The translations under genes were made by a program, and so were the position numbers. A stretch of 9,364 nt of DNA from an uncultured Cellvibrio sp. (GTDB lineage: Bacteria > Pseudomonadota > Gammaproteobacteria > Pseudomonadales > Cellvibrionaceae), in contig CAMPIG010000166.1 in assembly GCA_946886255.1 (NCBI GenBank), forward strand, positions 1 through 9,364. Direction: 5' to 3'. Shown here in pieces: positions 7,900 to 9,364 of this stretch; position 1 is the stretch's first letter, and each line of letters opens with the position of its first letter. The notes under the pieces were generated by a model, which saw only the letters and a list, made by a program, of their open reading frames with translations, ran no database searches and was not told where the DNA came from.

Positions 7900-8078
7900 G
7901 GGTTTTGGATATGAAGATATGTTGCTTGAAAGCGGTAATTGTCGGTTGTTTTTTTATTTAACTTCTTTCACCAGACAGGAATTTGAATATAAACAGCAGC
8001 GTAGAGTGGGATTGATTCTGCAATTTTTGAAAATATTTTCATCAATAATTTATTTGTTCTTCCTCGTAATGTTTTGAT
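7900..8078. other. AT-rich segment without a recognisable gene
   Basis: This stretch between the xylanase promoter and the alpha-galactosidase remnant is AT-rich with several T-runs. An open frame crossing it (7688-8077, +) runs through the xylanase leader, starts antisense to the signal-peptide region, and shows no family resemblance. I treat it as non-coding. It ends where alpha-galactosidase similarity begins, so it may mark a deletion or insertion breakpoint. Confidence 0.55.
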
Positions 8079-8795
8079 ATCACCTGGCGAGACAGCTACT
8101 GCCTATACCCCGCTTACGAAAAAACCCGCGAATACAGTAAGCAGCTGGTCAAGACAATGATGGACACCTGGGGCTATGAAGGGCTCAAGCTCGACGGCCA
8201 TCACCTGAACGGCGTGCCGCCCTGTTACAACCCCGCGCGCAATCACAGCCACCCGGAAGAATCCGTAGAAGCTCTGCAATCTTTCTGGAGGCTCGTGTTC
8301 GACACGACTCAGAAAATTAATCGCGATTCGGTTGTTGAGTTCTGCCCTTGCGGTACGGCATACGCCTTCCACAATATTCCCTACCAATCAAACCGTCAGC
8401 TCAGACCCTTTGAGTTCTTGGTAAATTCACCTGGCCCAGCGATCATCGCGCGCACAGATTACTTACTCACCCTGGAAAAAGAAGCAGCATTTCGTAAATG
8501 GGTTGAAATCTATAAAGCAAAAATGTTGTCGCAAGGCGTCTATCGCGGCGAGCTTTATGATATCGGTTTTGACCGACCGGAAGCCCACGCCATCCAAAAA
8601 GGTGAGGTGATGAACTTTGCTTTCTACGCCGACGACTGGTCCGGCAAAATCGAACTGCGTGGTTTGGAGAAGCGCCAATACCGTATTCACGATTATGAAA
8701 ACAATCAGCCAATTGCCACCGTCACAGGCCCGACTGCCCAGCTGAACGTTGCATTCAAAAAGCACTTATTAATAGAGGCAATTCCGCTTGAATAA
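8079..8795 (+). pseudogene. Truncated, frameshifted alpha-galactosidase remnant (GH36-type)
   Basis: The frame with ATG 8157 continues upstream without a stop to about 8070, and family-like sequence begins at ITWRDSYCLYPAYEKTREY (8079 on), so the 5' part with the N-terminal sandwich and half the barrel is missing. WGYEGLKLDGHHLNGVPP carries the expected nucleophile Asp (LKLDG), and FCPCGTAYAFHNIPY follows. At 8386 the family motif NQTVSSDPLSSW appears in a second frame and meets TAA at 8422. KFTWP (8423-8437) is in the third frame. TDYLLTLEKEAAFRKW returns to the first frame by 8457. Between SSW and KFTW about 40-60 codons of the normal barrel, including the region of the acid/base Asp, are lost. 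The C-terminal beta domain to the stop (GKIELRGLEKRQYRIHDYE...) is intact. The remnant cannot be an active glycosidase. Family assignment is from memory; GH27 is the alternative. Confidence 0.78.
8774..8778 (+). promoter_or_regulatory. Possible ribosome binding site AGAGG for the TlpA-like gene
   Basis: AGAGG is 9 bases from TTG 8788 but 18 from ATG 8797. This favours the TTG start, although ATG 8797 gives a more usual signal peptide start (MRALVLWF). Confidence 0.4.
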
Positions 8796-9298
8796 CATGC
8801 GTGCGTTGGTTTTGTGGTTTTTGATGGTGCCGCCTGTTTATGCGGCACCGATTGAAGAACATGACATCAGCTTTACATTGCCGATGCTAACCACATCGGC
8901 AGGCTCACCAGCGAAAAAAGTATCTCTCGCCGACTATCAGGATAAAGTCGTTTACCTGGACTTCTGGGCATCCTGGTGTGCGCCTTGTTTACAGTCCATG
9001 CCGTTTCTAAACGCGCTACGCAACCGTGAACAACATCGCGGCTTTGAAGTCATTGCGATCAACATGGACAAAGAACCTGCGGACGCAAAAAAAGTTTTTG
9101 CAGCAACACCCGGTCGACTACCCGGTGGTCTATGATCTAAACGGAAGTTATGCAAGACAACTGCATATCGCCGCACTCCCGACCGCCTTGCTCGTCGCGC
9201 CCGGCGGTCGGGTGGTTCTTATGCATCGGGGGTTTAAGCCTGCGGATCAGGCATTTTTGGAGGCGGTTATTGATAAGGAGTTGGCGGGGTTGGATTAG
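8788..9298 (+). pseudogene. TlpA/thioredoxin-like periplasmic thiol-disulfide protein, frameshifted
   Basis: The first frame (8788-9135) encodes a signal peptide (cut near VYAA), [11 protein letters not shown] with redox Cys64 and Cys67, and [16 protein letters not shown]. The fold then continues in the +1 frame from about 9094 ([27 protein letters not shown] with the cis-Pro loop, GGRVVLMHRG) to TAG 9296-9298. Removing one A from the A7 run at 9087-9093 joins both parts into one protein of about 169 residues, the normal size. The break is therefore a single-base insertion, a sequencing error in a homopolymer, or less likely productive slippage. In the unshifted frame the product stops at 115 residues with a foreign tail and lacks the cis-Pro half, so it should not fold. 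Intact relatives reduce or oxidise exported proteins, for example in cytochrome c maturation; no partner gene is visible here. The gene overlaps the alpha-galactosidase remnant by 8 bases. Confidence 0.82.
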
Positions 9299-9329
9299 GG
9301 GGTCTAAGTTGTACTAGCTCAGACCTGAT

Positions 9330-9363
9330 CTGACAGTTGCCGGTTTTTACGAGTGTCTGTCAG
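9330..9363. repeat. 7-bp inverted repeat at the right edge
   Basis: CTGACAG (9330-9336) and its exact reverse complement CTGTCAG (9357-9363) are separated by 20 bases. The 32 bases before it (9299-9329) hold no gene. It could be the end region of an insertion sequence entering from the right or a hairpin. A T-run (9343-9347) lies in the loop and not after the stem, so it is not a normal terminator. Nothing else is visible before the window ends. Confidence 0.45.
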
Positions 9364-9364
9364 T

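Noticed and set aside
7688..8077. 129-codon open frame across the xylanase promoter region (+)
   Set aside because: It covers the divergent leader, the promoter and the tandem repeat, has no recognisable domain, and its hydrophobic end reflects T-rich DNA.

Overview
The window looks like chromosomal DNA of a Cellvibrio-type saprophytic gammaproteobacterium. Three secreted enzymes have the modular build typical of Cellvibrio (formerly Pseudomonas cellulosa): Sec signal peptides, CBM2, CBM35, CBM60 and CBM10 modules, and Ser-rich or Gly/Asn/Ser linkers. The domain orders match what I remember of C. japonicus Pel10A and Xyn11A. The genus call is inference from protein recognition, not from a search.

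Left edge (1-1271, +): the 3' part of a small operon. A frame open at the left edge overlaps by ATGA a gene that closely matches AsbF, the 3-dehydroshikimate dehydratase that makes 3,4-dihydroxybenzoate for the siderophore petrobactin. The upstream frame is probably the C-terminal end of the preceding asb gene (AsbE-like by position). A 476-base gap follows, with no gene and no convincing promoter.

Centre (1748-5604, +): a pectin pair. A pectin methylesterase (CBM2-CBM35-CE8) precedes a pectate lyase (CBM2-CBM35-PL10), separated by 95 bases that contain an 8-bp hairpin. They form a logical pathway: the esterase exposes polygalacturonate and the lyase cleaves it. Their N-terminal targeting halves are clearly related, while the catalytic domains are not. 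A strong bidirectional terminator (5650-5681) separates them from the convergent gene on the minus strand, a four-module acetylxylan-degrading enzyme (GH11-CBM60-CE4-CBM10). That gene has a good sigma-70-like promoter, whose -35 box lies in one copy of a 23-bp tandem repeat.

Right edge (about 8079-9364, +): a decaying segment. A GH36-type alpha-galactosidase has lost its 5' part, has lost an internal block that probably held the acid/base residue, and changes frame repeatedly. It overlaps a TlpA/thioredoxin-like gene broken by one extra A in an A7 run. The window ends in a 7-bp inverted repeat of unknown identity. I see no tRNA, rRNA, CRISPR array or intact transposase. The best leads are the siderophore gene next to wall-degrading enzymes, the 23-bp tandem repeat in the xylanase promoter, and the degraded right flank.
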